Of a DNA stretch of 38,044 bases, positions 1 to 7,863 are shown piece by piece; position 1 is the first letter of the stretch, and every line of letters begins with the position of its first letter. The stretch is from a virus: the IMG/VR virus record IMGVR_UViG_3300009185_003358, positions 1 through 38,044 of that record. One strand, 5' to 3'. Under the pieces are notes generated by a model, which had not been told where the DNA came from, did no database searches, and saw only the letters and a program-made list of their open reading frames with translations. A program made the translations under genes and the position numbers.

Positions 1-48
1 CGTAAGTTTGGTAAATTAAGTAGTAACGGAAATCAATTTGAAATATGA
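1..48 (+). CDS. 3' end of an upstream gene (partial)
   Basis: Frame 1 is open from the window edge to a TGA at 46-48 and gives the tail RKFGKLSSNGNQFEI. The other two forward frames stop within the first 20 bases, so this is the only frame that can carry an upstream gene into the window. A short ATG reading (MKTLNK) overlaps its stop and is probably meaningless. No function can be assigned from 15 residues. Confidence 0.3.
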   Translation, partial: RKFGKLSSNGNQFEI

Positions 49-72
49 AAACACTAAACAAATAAGACTAAT

Positions 73-630
73 ATGAAGAAAAAAGAATTAAAAATAGCAA
101 TAAATACATACACAGTTGCTTATAAAAAAGGCTACACCCAATGCCAAAAAGATATGTCTGAAGAAGCTGAATTAAAAGATTGGGATGTAACGTTAAATGA
201 TGGTTTAGAAAATGAACCATACGTTTCAGATGACTTTCAAATTGGTCCAGATGGAGCATATGAACACACTGAGGATACAACACCAAGAGAGAAAGCAAAA
301 AGTGAATTAATTAATCTATTACTTTATCAAATAATGGACTTAACAACAATGTCTAAAATTGAATTAGGTGATGATGTAATTGCTGAGATTAAACGATTAA
401 AAGATATTATAAAAATTGGAGAACAAGAAATAGAAAAAGCTATGACACCAAGAGAAAAAGCATCTGAGTTAGTTGATAAGTTTTCAAATAAATGTCTATT
501 GACAACAGATGGAGGTAAGGTTGCGGCCTTAATAGCGGTTGATGAAATTAAAAGAATACTATATGACCAAGACTCAATGATACGTTATGACTATTGGTTT
601 GAAGTAAAAAAAGAAATAGAAAAGTTATGA
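73..630 (+). CDS. hypothetical phage protein, 185 aa
   Basis: Unrecognised soluble, acidic protein with no signal peptide or membrane segment. The motif TPREKA occurs twice, near residues 70 and 125, each time followed by a helical SEL or ASEL segment, so the protein looks like a partial internal duplication. The C-terminal 60 residues (ALIAVDEIKRIL, then a tail ending in EVKKEIEKL) resemble a small uncharacterised module that I associate with Bacteroidota phages; that is recollection, not a search result. The start is the ATG after an A/T-rich leader with no Shine-Dalgarno. It overlaps the next gene by four bases (ATGA), so the two are probably translated together. Confidence 0.75.
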   Translation: MKKKELKIAINTYTVAYKKGYTQCQKDMSEEAELKDWDVTLNDGLENEPYVSDDFQIGPDGAYEHTEDTTPREKAKSELINLLLYQIMDLTTMSKIELGDDVIAEIKRLKDIIKIGEQEIEKAMTPREKASELVDKFSNKCLLTTDGGKVAALIAVDEIKRILYDQDSMIRYDYWFEVKKEIEKL

Positions 631-944
631 AATACGAAAAATTTAAAGCAATTATTGACTATCAGATAAGTCACAATAATAAAATGGATGAAGTTTACAA
701 ATGTAAAATTGATCTATTAGACGTCATGAATGACATACAAAGAGCTGTTGAAGTACTTTGGGAGGAATTATTAACTGAAGATGGTAATGAATGGTTAAAC
801 TGGTATCTTTATGAAAAAGATGGTGTCTCAGGTAAACCGCGAAAAGATCTCACTGCAAATGATAAAGATGGTAAAGAGATATGTAAAGACCTAAAAGGTT
901 TACATGCTTTTCTAGTTAAAGAAAAATACTTTATAAACCAATAG
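627..944 (+). CDS. hypothetical protein, 105 aa
   Basis: Unrecognised small soluble protein rich in Asp, Glu and Lys, with a Trp-rich centre (WEELLTEDGNEWLNWYLYEKDG). It has no membrane segment, Cys motif or signal peptide. It starts inside the stop of the previous gene (ATGA overlap), which supports a two-gene unit. The context of short accessory genes ahead of envelope-type genes gives no clear function. Confidence 0.7.
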   Translation: MKYEKFKAIIDYQISHNNKMDEVYKCKIDLLDVMNDIQRAVEVLWEELLTEDGNEWLNWYLYEKDGVSGKPRKDLTANDKDGKEICKDLKGLHAFLVKEKYFINQ

Positions 945-950
945 AAAATT

Positions 951-1040
951 ATGAACAAACCAAAAACACCACCGTGCATAGGACACGATCATGAAACCGA
1001 AGTATTAGAAGAGATAGCCGTAATTATACCTAATAATTAA
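951..1040 (+). CDS. very small hypothetical protein, 29 aa
   Basis: A 30-codon frame from ATG at 951 to TAA, encoding MNKPKTPPCIGHDHETEVLE and nine further residues. It sits neatly between two genes, with short A/T-rich spacers on both sides and the local codon style. The CxxHDH run might bind a metal, but this is speculative. It fills an otherwise empty interval in a tightly packed genome, which is the main reason to call it. Confidence 0.45.
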   Translation: MNKPKTPPCIGHDHETEVLEEIAVIIPNN

Positions 1041-1062
1041 AGCACCATTATCAAATTAAGTT

Positions 1063-1887
1063 ATGACCAAAATCATTGAGATATTTAAACAATACAGGCA
1101 TCAATTAACATGGATATATGCGTTTATGTTACTCACTGAACTTTCTATAGTATCAACTCCATTCTTACTTGGAAAAAGTATTGATGGATTGATTGTTGGT
1201 AATTGGTATTGGATGGTACTGTTAGGTATTTCTTATTTTTTATCAAACTTCTTTAATTACAAACGAATGGTTTATGATACAAAAGTCTACACTACCATTT
1301 ATAACAATATAGCACTAAAATTTCTTAAAAAAGATGAGGTTGATGTTTCAACTAAAGTAGCCAGAACAGATATGGCATATGAAGTGGTCCATGTCTTAGA
1401 AGGTCATGTACACTATTATATTGCAACACTGGTAACTATAATCGGCTCACTTATTTTTATCTTTTCTGAGAATTGGCAAGTTGGTGTCCTAATCAGCTTT
1501 GCGGTTGTTTTTATTATAAGTGCAGTATTTATACTTTATAAAAAAATAAAACAAGGTATTAATATATTTAATAATCATTATGAGAAAAAAACAAAGTCAA
1601 TTGAAGGTGGATATGCAAGTTCTGAATCGTTCTTTAACAGAAGACGAAAGATAGAAATATGCCAATCAACCATACAAGGCAAGAATTGGTTTCTTGTAAA
1701 CTCTATTAAGTATGTGTTTTTAATTTTATCAATTATATTATTGATCACTACAACAAAAAATATTACAATAGGTAGTGTCGTAACTGTATACTCATATGTA
1801 AATAACTTTCTAATGGCACTGTTATCTGCGCCAGTTGCAATTGAAATGTGTTTGCGCATTAGTGATGTAGTAAAGAGATTAAATTAA
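1063..1887 (+). CDS. ABC transporter-type six-TM domain protein without ATPase
   Basis: A 274-residue membrane protein with the layout of an ABC exporter transmembrane domain: a helix pair near residues 15-70, a second pair near 120-165, and a third pair near 215-265. The cytoplasmic stretch between them is typical of this fold. There is no nucleotide-binding domain (no Walker A or LSGGQ), and the gene ends naturally right after the last helix. Stand-alone proteins of this type are known in bacteria as the ABC_membrane_3 family. It is the first of three host-like genes, followed 12 bases later by an LpxH-like enzyme and a glycosyltransferase. It is likely in the inner membrane; its partner or substrate is unknown. 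Confidence 0.75.
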   Translation: MTKIIEIFKQYRHQLTWIYAFMLLTELSIVSTPFLLGKSIDGLIVGNWYWMVLLGISYFLSNFFNYKRMVYDTKVYTTIYNNIALKFLKKDEVDVSTKVARTDMAYEVVHVLEGHVHYYIATLVTIIGSLIFIFSENWQVGVLISFAVVFIISAVFILYKKIKQGINIFNNHYEKKTKSIEGGYASSESFFNRRRKIEICQSTIQGKNWFLVNSIKYVFLILSIILLITTTKNITIGSVVTVYSYVNNFLMALLSAPVAIEMCLRISDVVKRLN

Positions 1888-1899
1888 AAAACACAAATT

Positions 1900-2601
1900 A
1901 TGAAAAGTATAAAAATAGAAGCTCTACTTATATCAGATGTACATTTAGGCAGTAGAGGATCTAATGCAAAAGAGTTACTTCAAACTTTAAAACTATATAA
2001 ACCTAACTATTTATTTATAGTTGGTGATTTCATTGATGGTTGGTTATTAAAAAAACGACACTATTGGACTCAAGATTATACCAATGTTATTCGTAAAATA
2101 TTGTCATATTCAAAGAAGGGAACTCAGGTAATTTATATAACGGGTAATCATGATGAATTTCTAAGAAATTATTCGCCTAGTGAATTTGGAAAAAATATTA
2201 AAATAGTTAATGAATATATTTGGAATGATTATTATATTACGCATGGTGATCTATACGATGGGGTTATAAAATTAAAATGGCTTGGAATATTAGGTTCTAT
2301 TGGTTATGAGTTTGCAATTATTATTGATCGAACACTTAAGAAATTTGGATATAAAAAATCTTTATCTAAATGGGCAAAGGATAAAGTTAAAAATGCAATT
2401 AGCTTTATTACATCATTTGAAAATCAATTAGCATATCAAGCAAAAATTAAAAATTGTAACGGAGTTATTTGCGGGCATATTCATAAACCTGAAGATAAAA
2501 TGATTGACGGGATCCATTATTTAAATTGTGGAGACTGGATTGAAAATAACAGCTATATAACATATGATAAAGGAGTATTTAAGCATTGTAATTCCTTGTA
2601 A
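1900..2601 (+). CDS. LpxH-like calcineurin-type phosphoesterase
   Basis: All motifs of the calcineurin-like metallophosphoesterase fold are present in order: DVHLGS (residue 13 on), GDFIDGW (about 42), GNHDEF (about 83), THGD (about 116) and GHIHKP (about 193). The 233-residue length and the DVHLG and GDFIDGW forms match the UDP-2,3-diacylglucosamine pyrophosphatase (LpxH) group, which makes lipid X in lipid A synthesis. The substrate cannot be fixed from sequence, and other sugar-nucleotide or polyprenyl phosphoesterases in this group are possible. Its end overlaps the next glycosyltransferase gene by 38 bases. A lipid A or surface-glycan role fits the neighbours but is inferred. Confidence 0.85.
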   Translation: MKSIKIEALLISDVHLGSRGSNAKELLQTLKLYKPNYLFIVGDFIDGWLLKKRHYWTQDYTNVIRKILSYSKKGTQVIYITGNHDEFLRNYSPSEFGKNIKIVNEYIWNDYYITHGDLYDGVIKLKWLGILGSIGYEFAIIIDRTLKKFGYKKSLSKWAKDKVKNAISFITSFENQLAYQAKIKNCNGVICGHIHKPEDKMIDGIHYLNCGDWIENNSYITYDKGVFKHCNSL

Positions 2602-3268
2602 AAACGAGGAATTTTATATTTTAAAAACATTAGAATCAATTCAACAACAAAATTTTTCTAATGAATTACAGATTATTATAGCAGATGCACAATCTACTGA
2701 TAAAACTAGAGAATTAATTAATCAATTCAAACAAACCTCTAGCTTAAATATTAAAATTATAGAAGGCGGACCAGTTTCATACGGTCGAAATGCTGGTGCA
2801 AAATTAGTAACAACAGATTGGATTTTATTTATGGATGCTGACTCTATTTTATTTAATAAAAATACACTAGTTGAGTCTGTATATCAAACGTTCAAAGGTA
2901 ATCTATTAATTACATGTAAACAACAAGCAACCGTTAAAAATTTTAAATTATCTATAATATTATGGATATTTAATTTAGTACAGCGATTTATGTCAGAAAC
3001 TTTTTCAACTGGGGTTTATATGATGGTTAATAGAAAAGAGTTTGAAAAACTTGGAGGATTTAACGAGGCTCTACATCAGTCTGAAGACTATATTTTCTCA
3101 AGACAAATTCCTAAAAACAAGTTTAAAATTTTAAAGTTAACAGTAGGTCAAGACGATCGCCGTTATAAAAAAATAGGTTATTTTGGAATGATTAAACTTG
3201 TAATTTTAAACTGGTTTAATCGAAATAATCTAGATCATTTTAAAAAAGATATTAATTATTGGGTATAA
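2564..3268 (+). CDS. family 2 glycosyltransferase (GT-A fold)
   Basis: Typical GT2 protein of 234 residues. It has an N-terminal VIPCKNEE nucleotide-binding strand, ADAQSTDKT, then SYGRNAGAK followed by the metal-binding DAD in ILFMDADS (about residues 90-95), and a SEDYIF acidic motif that fits the catalytic base region. The short C-terminal tail may contact the membrane (YFGMIKLVILNWF). The enzyme would transfer a sugar from a nucleotide donor to lipid or glycan. The ATG at 2564 lies inside the 3' end of the phosphoesterase gene, a long 38-base overlap that still places VIPCKNEE at the expected distance from the N-terminus. It probably works with the two preceding envelope-type genes. Confidence 0.85.
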   Translation: MIKEYLSIVIPCKNEEFYILKTLESIQQQNFSNELQIIIADAQSTDKTRELINQFKQTSSLNIKIIEGGPVSYGRNAGAKLVTTDWILFMDADSILFNKNTLVESVYQTFKGNLLITCKQQATVKNFKLSIILWIFNLVQRFMSETFSTGVYMMVNRKEFEKLGGFNEALHQSEDYIFSRQIPKNKFKILKLTVGQDDRRYKKIGYFGMIKLVILNWFNRNNLDHFKKDINYWV

Positions 3269-3277
3269 TAATAACGT

Positions 3278-4633
3278 ATGAATCAATTACAAAATAAAAC
3301 AGTTACTGAATATCTCGATCAAGACTATGCAATGTACGGAATGTACACGTTAGAGAATCGAGCAATACCATCCGTAATAGATGGATTTAAGCCAACTGCT
3401 CGTAAGATTATTTTTATTGCAGATAAAGTATGGCGTACTGGTTCAGAAAAACCACTAAAGATATTTCAACTAGGCGGAAGAATTGCATCAGAGGCTCATT
3501 ATCATCATGGTGATGCAAGTTTATCTGGCGCAATAATTGGAATGGCACAGTCTTTTAAAAATTCGTTACCTCTATTGGAAGAGATTGGCCAGTTTGGTTC
3601 AATCAGATCGCCTGAGGCTGGAGCTCCTAGATATATTTCAACTAAATTAACCAAGAACTTTAGACTTTTATATAAAGATTTTGAATTATTAGAAAATCAG
3701 GTAGAAGAAGGCAATGTTATTGAACCTAAATTTTTCTTACCAATTATTCCAACTGTTCTGTTAAATGGCAGCTCCGGTATTGCAGTAGGTTTTGCAACAA
3801 ATATTTTAAATAGAAATCCACTTGACTTAATTGATGCCTGTATTAAAGTGCTTGATGGCAAGCGAGTTGGTAAACTATTACCATGGTTAAAAGACTATAA
3901 TGGGCCAATTGAACAGGTTGGAACCTCAAACCAATATATTATGAGAGGCCTATATCAAATTACAAATACAACAACAGTTACGGTTTCAGAATTACCACCA
4001 TCTGTTACTTTTCAAAAATATGAAGCTCATTTAAATTCTTTACAAGATAGAGGTATTATCTCTTCATATGAAGATAATTCAGCAAATGGTATTAACTATA
4101 TAATTAAATTTGCCAGAGCAACCCTAACTAACTTAATTGAAAAGGATAAATTAGATCAAACTTTAAAAATGGTTGAGACTGAAACTGAGAATTTAACCTG
4201 TCTAGATGAACGAGGTAAATTACTTATCTTTGAAAATATTCCGCAAATCGTTGAGTACTTTACAAATTTTAGACTTTCATTTTACTCAAAACGAAAAGCT
4301 TTCTTGATTAATAAGTATAATGAAGAGTTAACCTATCTTTCAAATAGAGCAAGATTTATAAAACTTATAATAGATGGAAAATTAAAAGTAAATAACGTTC
4401 CACGTAAAGAAATAATTTTATATTTAGAAACAAATAAGTTTGATCAAGTTAATGGTACCTACCTGTATTTGTTAAACATGCCAATCCACTCTCTATCTAA
4501 AGAAACATACGAGGCTTTATTAAAAGAGGTATCTGAAAAGCAGGCTGAATTAGCCGAAATTAAAAAGAAGGACCCAACTGATATGTATAGAGAAGACTTA
4601 AATGAATTAAAAAAGAATCTTAAAACTAAATAA
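3278..4633 (+). CDS. 52: DNA topoisomerase II subunit, T4 gp52-like
   Basis: A 451-residue GyrA/ParC-type breakage-reunion subunit, close in length to T4 gp52. The N-terminus has the family signature (RAIPSVIDGFKPTARKI), followed by HYHHGDASL and the active-site segment SPEAGAPRYI. Tyr119 of that segment, preceded by Arg118, is the expected nucleophile for DNA cleavage. There is no long C-terminal wrapping domain, as in T4. The ATPase partner (gp39/gp60 type) is not in the window. The enzyme relaxes or untangles DNA during phage replication. It starts nine bases after the glycosyltransferase gene and is followed by a small unknown gene. Confidence 0.92.
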   Translation: MNQLQNKTVTEYLDQDYAMYGMYTLENRAIPSVIDGFKPTARKIIFIADKVWRTGSEKPLKIFQLGGRIASEAHYHHGDASLSGAIIGMAQSFKNSLPLLEEIGQFGSIRSPEAGAPRYISTKLTKNFRLLYKDFELLENQVEEGNVIEPKFFLPIIPTVLLNGSSGIAVGFATNILNRNPLDLIDACIKVLDGKRVGKLLPWLKDYNGPIEQVGTSNQYIMRGLYQITNTTTVTVSELPPSVTFQKYEAHLNSLQDRGIISSYEDNSANGINYIIKFARATLTNLIEKDKLDQTLKMVETETENLTCLDERGKLLIFENIPQIVEYFTNFRLSFYSKRKAFLINKYNEELTYLSNRARFIKLIIDGKLKVNNVPRKEIILYLETNKFDQVNGTYLYLLNMPIHSLSKETYEALLKEVSEKQAELAEIKKKDPTDMYREDLNELKKNLKTK

Positions 4634-4634
4634 T

Positions 4635-4868
4635 ATGACATACGATTACTCGCATTTTAAAAAAGATACTAAAGTAAAAACACTAATGGTTACATCTTCA
4701 GCCGAAGAGTCAATTGGTATAAAAATACTTAAGTCAGGTTGGGAAAAGCTGTATCATGTCATTATTGAATACGGAGAATATTCAGAGTCTGAATATTTTT
4801 TAATGAATGATGCTGATATTTTTAATAAATTTAAAATTAAGATAGAGCCAGCGTATTTTATAGGCTAG
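4635..4868 (+). CDS. hypothetical protein, 77 aa
   Basis: Unrecognised small protein with alternating strands (KTLMVTSSAEESIGIKIL) and an acidic centre. It has no membrane segment or Cys motif and starts one base after the stop of the topoisomerase gene. Its stop TAG shares the palindrome CTAG with the stop of the converging GAF gene, so the two genes overlap tail to tail by four bases with no room for a terminator between them. Confidence 0.7.
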   Translation: MTYDYSHFKKDTKVKTLMVTSSAEESIGIKILKSGWEKLYHVIIEYGEYSESEYFLMNDADIFNKFKIKIEPAYFIG

Positions 4869-5953
4869 TCTTTTTTACCTTCGGATGCATATTTTACACC
4901 CATTAGGGTTCCTACTATACTAAAGGCATTGGTCAATAGTATACCAAACATATTAGACCAGGTTGATCCAATTATTTGAGTGTCTTTAGCTAGTATCATG
5001 GCCAGTGCATACATTAAACTTGTAATTATTCCGACTCCTACTATTACGTATAAGGCAACTTTAACAATTGTACCGATTAAAGCTGTTTGTGATTTTTTTT
5101 GTAATACATCTAAATCGCTTAAGGCCAAGGCTTTTGCCTCTTCGGCCTGTTTCCATGCCTCCTCAGCCGCAGCTTTTGAAATTAAGGCCTCCTCAGCTAA
5201 ATTCTCTGACTTTATACTCTCAGCAACGGCTGCATCCTTTGCCGCGATTGCGGCCTTCTTTGCAACTTCAGCTTCAGTTAGTGCCTTTTCTACCTGTCGA
5301 TTAATACGTGCATTTTCTTTTTCAGATCTCTGTAGCTCTATATTCTTCTCATCAGCTTTTGCAGTTATGCAGTTAATTATTTTAACAGAGTAGGCGAATG
5401 AATACAGAGCAGCTAGCATTTGTACAAAATCAATTTCAGGCTTTAGCCAATATCTTGAAGTAAGGTTTTCAATACAGATAACGCCGATTACTTCACCTCT
5501 ATAAATGATTGGAACATCAAGCATTGATTTAATACCTAACGGTTTAAGATATGTTTCATAAAAACAAGAGGTTGCTGGGTGAACTTGGGCCTCTTCGGCT
5601 ACAATAATTGGATCAGTTAACAGTGCATTAAAATACGGCTCATAGTCTTTTTTGTTTAATTCAGTATCTTGATACCACTTATCATCAGCTCTAACATATA
5701 GCTGTTGACAAATAAGTGTTGTTTTATTATTATCATTTAAGAAATCAGCACCATTTTTATGCTGGTTAATATGCTGATTATCAGCCAGTGCAATACCGTA
5801 TAGCCAAATAGAACAACGGTCTACTTCAAGAGACTTGGTTACCTGTTTGGTTAATGACTTGGCACCCTCAATAATATTGCCTTCATAAAATAACGGATCA
5901 CTTGATGCAGCTACTAATACTGAGGTAAGTTTTTCAACATATTTAATTGCCAT
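4865..5953 (-). CDS. GAF domain, Ala-rich coiled coil and C-terminal membrane anchor
   Basis: A 362-residue protein with three visible parts. Residues 1 to about 195 look like a GAF sensor domain, with DRCSIWLYG, GIKSMLDVPIIYRGEVIGVI and CIENL in the usual order. Residues about 200-290 are a long Ala/Glu/Lys helix (repeats such as AEVAKKAAIAAKDAAVAES), a predicted coiled coil. Residues about 295-322 and 332-352 are membrane spans, ending in YASEGKKD. No kinase, cyclase or HTH output domain follows. It is the last gene of a minus-strand group with a SpeD homologue and an endolysin, so a role in sensing metabolic state at the membrane or in lysis timing is possible. That role is inference; the ligand is unknown. 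Confidence 0.8.
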   Translation of the reverse strand: MAIKYVEKLTSVLVAASSDPLFYEGNIIEGAKSLTKQVTKSLEVDRCSIWLYGIALADNQHINQHKNGADFLNDNNKTTLICQQLYVRADDKWYQDTELNKKDYEPYFNALLTDPIIVAEEAQVHPATSCFYETYLKPLGIKSMLDVPIIYRGEVIGVICIENLTSRYWLKPEIDFVQMLAALYSFAYSVKIINCITAKADEKNIELQRSEKENARINRQVEKALTEAEVAKKAAIAAKDAAVAESIKSENLAEEALISKAAAEEAWKQAEEAKALALSDLDVLQKKSQTALIGTIVKVALYVIVGVGIITSLMYALAMILAKDTQIIGSTWSNMFGILLTNAFSIVGTLMGVKYASEGKKD

Positions 5954-5975
5954 CGTATATAAAAATTAACTGTAT

Positions 5976-6368
5976 TTAATTTAATATTTTTTGACCTTGG
6001 TCAATAACCTTTAAGCCATTGTTGCGGTCAATATACATATACTCACATGAAATTAAACCAAGTACTTTAAAGTGATCTAATACTTCGTCTGTTGAAAAGT
6101 CAGAACATGAGTAGATATCAAATTGAAAAAATGCAGGGTCTGGTTTATCCCAAATATGAATTGCAGCATGTGATGTTGCTAAGGTAATTGTTCCAGTAAT
6201 ACCTTCATTACCTGGTTCAGCTACATAAACCGAAGTAGGGCCGGCAACAACTACCATTCTAACTTTTTTAACAAGATCAATTAACCATTGATTTAAAACA
6301 GCTTCATCTTTTATTGGATCTTTAATATATCCTTTTACTAAGAGGTGGAGGTGATTTGGAGTAAACAT
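5976..6368 (-). CDS. S-adenosylmethionine decarboxylase-like (SpeD family) protein
   Basis: A 130-residue protein matching prokaryotic SpeD in length and layout. The core TSHAAIHIW places Ser66, the expected self-cleavage serine that becomes pyruvoyl, five residues before His71, the same spacing as in known bacterial enzymes. Cys88 in YSCSDF fits the catalytic Cys. The Glu that usually precedes the serine is Thr65 here. SpeD makes decarboxylated AdoMet for spermidine synthesis. Homologues occur in cyanophages, and some SpeD relatives have become ornithine or arginine decarboxylases, so the substrate is open. It lies 15 bases after the endolysin gene in the same operon. Confidence 0.78.
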   Translation of the reverse strand: MFTPNHLHLLVKGYIKDPIKDEAVLNQWLIDLVKKVRMVVVAGPTSVYVAEPGNEGITGTITLATSHAAIHIWDKPDPAFFQFDIYSCSDFSTDEVLDHFKVLGLISCEYMYIDRNNGLKVIDQGQKILN

Positions 6369-6383
6369 ATAGCAATTATTTAG

Positions 6384-7025
6384 TTATTTTAAAAGATTAT
6401 AATATTCAGTAAAGTGTTTTAGTCGGTCCGGTAAACCAATTGTTCCACCATTAACTCGTTTGGTTACCGCAGTTACGGTAGCAACATCGGCTCCTTTGTC
6501 ACAAATTGCCCAAAGATTATTTGAATTAAAGAAGAATGCAGCTGAGGCCAATGGATATTTAGTTGAAATAAGATCTGGATTTGCAACAGTATCTTCTCCA
6601 ATAAATTTAGCAAAATTAGAATAGTTACTCTTACCAGTTAATTGGATATAGCCACGACCTCTAAATTTATAACCTTCGCCACTTGACTCTGCACCATTAC
6701 CCATACGGTTTCCATATACTAGGTTTGCAATTTTTTCTGGTTTACGTTCGTATTCAATAGCCTTTGCCTCGGTTAAGAAATATTTACTAAAAATACTGCG
6801 TAAACCCTTAGCTCCATAGTTTAAATTTTCTGAAACTGCTTTAAAACCGCCGCTTTCATGGCCACATTGGGCTAAAAAATGAGCAAGTCTTAATGGTGTT
6901 GTAATATTAAATTTATTTGCTGTGTCTTGAATTTGAGAAATTACTGCAGCTGGAATATGACCAGTAAGTGCAGTTAATTTAAAGTTAGGACTTTTGGGTG
7001 AACCTGATGAACTTTCTAATGCCAT
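6384..7025 (-). CDS. GH19 chitinase-like endolysin
   Basis: A 213-residue glycoside hydrolase family 19 domain that fills nearly the whole protein. The catalytic Glu is in FLAQCGHESGGF (Glu57), and the second family block is FRGRGYIQLTGKSNY, followed by ASAAFFF and an RVNGG segment near the end. In phages this fold cleaves peptidoglycan for host lysis. There is no signal peptide and no membrane span, so it would need a holin. No obvious dedicated holin is adjacent, although the GAF membrane protein two genes downstream could be considered. It is the first gene of the minus-strand operon and faces the HExxH gene across an 80-base divergent spacer. Confidence 0.88.
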   Translation of the reverse strand: MALESSSGSPKSPNFKLTALTGHIPAAVISQIQDTANKFNITTPLRLAHFLAQCGHESGGFKAVSENLNYGAKGLRSIFSKYFLTEAKAIEYERKPEKIANLVYGNRMGNGAESSGEGYKFRGRGYIQLTGKSNYSNFAKFIGEDTVANPDLISTKYPLASAAFFFNSNNLWAICDKGADVATVTAVTKRVNGGTIGLPDRLKHFTEYYNLLK

Positions 7026-7105
7026 AATTGAGAAGTTTATTGTTATTTATTTAAGGCATATACTGCAATACTCTAATAAATAATAAAGAATTAATCTAAT
7101 AAATA

Positions 7106-7486
7106 ATGAAAAATTTAGTATGTCGTAAAAGTGCCCTACTTACTCTAGAGTGGTGTATTACTAAATATGGACCTAGTAAATTTTCAAAATTAAATACCCT
7201 AACTGTTAAGCTTAACTCTAAATTAAAATCACTGGGTCAATATGATGAAGTTGATAATATCATTTATTTAAATCCTAAACTACATACCAACTTAAAAGAT
7301 TGGGTATCAACCATTATCCATGAGTATACTCATTTTAAACAGCCTATCCATAAAAAATATAATCAGTATTTAGAAGAGTACGGCCGCAACTATAATAATC
7401 ATCCATACGAAATTACTGCAAATAATAAGGCTTGCCGAGACACAGTTACGGCAACGGAATGGGTTTTTGGAAAAATAAAAATGTAA
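7106..7486 (+). CDS. HExxH zinc metallopeptidase-like protein, 126 aa
   Basis: A small protein with the zincin signature HEYTH at residues 72-76, preceded by a hydrophobic helix (WVSTIIHEYTHF) and followed by HPYE around residue 100. Glu102 there could be the third zinc ligand. The length and the Trp-Val-helix context resemble minimal SprT or phage-type metallopeptidases. There is no signal peptide, so it would be cytoplasmic or packaged. The start codon follows an A/T-rich leader in the divergent spacer with the endolysin. Substrate unknown. Confidence 0.7.
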   Translation: MKNLVCRKSALLTLEWCITKYGPSKFSKLNTLTVKLNSKLKSLGQYDEVDNIIYLNPKLHTNLKDWVSTIIHEYTHFKQPIHKKYNQYLEEYGRNYNNHPYEITANNKACRDTVTATEWVFGKIKM

Positions 7487-7523
7487 TAAGATAGATAACT
7501 TTTTAAACTATTATGACCAGTTT

Positions 7524-7532
7524 AGTATAATA
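7524..7532 (+). promoter_or_regulatory. AGTATAATA motif, candidate early promoter
   Basis: AGTATAATA lies 42 bases before the lipoprotein start. The same nine bases, or AGTATATTA, occur upstream of at least six other genes in the window, usually 30-34 bases before the ATG. No clear -35 partner was found. Confidence 0.45.
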
Positions 7533-7565
7533 TAACTAGTTAATAAAAATAAAAACAAATACCCT

Positions 7566-7766
7566 ATGAAAACCACAATTTGTGTAATGGCAATGGCCAT
7601 ATTAGTGTTGGTAACAAGCTGTAATTCAGGCACGGCACCAGCTGTTGAAACTGTGCTTGATAGCACTGCAGTTTGCGCAGATTCATGTGCAGCAGCCTGT
7701 TCTACAGTACAAAGCACTGATTCAGTATCTGAAGTAACTCCGGTTGCAACAGTAACAGTTAAGTAA
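7566..7766 (+). CDS. small Cys-containing lipoprotein, 66 aa
   Basis: Signal peptidase II substrate by sequence: MKTT, a hydrophobic stretch (ICVMAMAILVLV) and the lipobox LVTSC with Cys19 followed by NSG. The mature part is only about 48 residues, rich in Thr, Ser, Ala and Val, with four further Cys in one cluster (CADSCAAAC plus the lipid Cys region). It would be anchored in a host membrane facing the periplasm or surface. Phage lipoproteins of this size are often superinfection-exclusion or receptor-blocking factors, but nothing here proves that. It stands alone between its own promoter-like motif and a strong terminator, as expected for an independently expressed moron-type gene. Confidence 0.75.
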   Translation: MKTTICVMAMAILVLVTSCNSGTAPAVETVLDSTAVCADSCAAACSTVQSTDSVSEVTPVATVTVK

Positions 7767-7807
7767 TTTACCTAGAGTAAATCAGAACGCGAATCTTTTA
7801 GATTAAT

Positions 7808-7839
7808 AAGGAGCCTAACGGCTCCTTTTCTGTTTTTTT
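7808..7839 (+). terminator. intrinsic terminator after the lipoprotein gene
   Basis: A perfect 8-bp stem AAGGAGCC / GGCTCCTT closes a TAAC tetraloop and is followed by TTCTGTTTTTTT. It begins about 40 bases after the lipoprotein stop. It is the clearest rho-independent terminator in the window. Confidence 0.85.
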
Positions 7840-7863
7840 ATATAAACTTAATTATTAAATTAA

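Noticed and set aside
4865-4868. Regulatory meaning of the CTAG stop-stop overlap
   Set aside because: The four-base tail-to-tail overlap of 4635-4868 and 4865-5953 is simple compact packing; the gp25 and gp20 genes also meet without a spacer at 30679/30680.
4980-5393. Plus-strand frame of 137 codons opposite the GAF gene
   Set aside because: It is the mirror of the Ala-rich coiled coil (Ala codons read back as Ser, Cys and Phe) and has no independent support.
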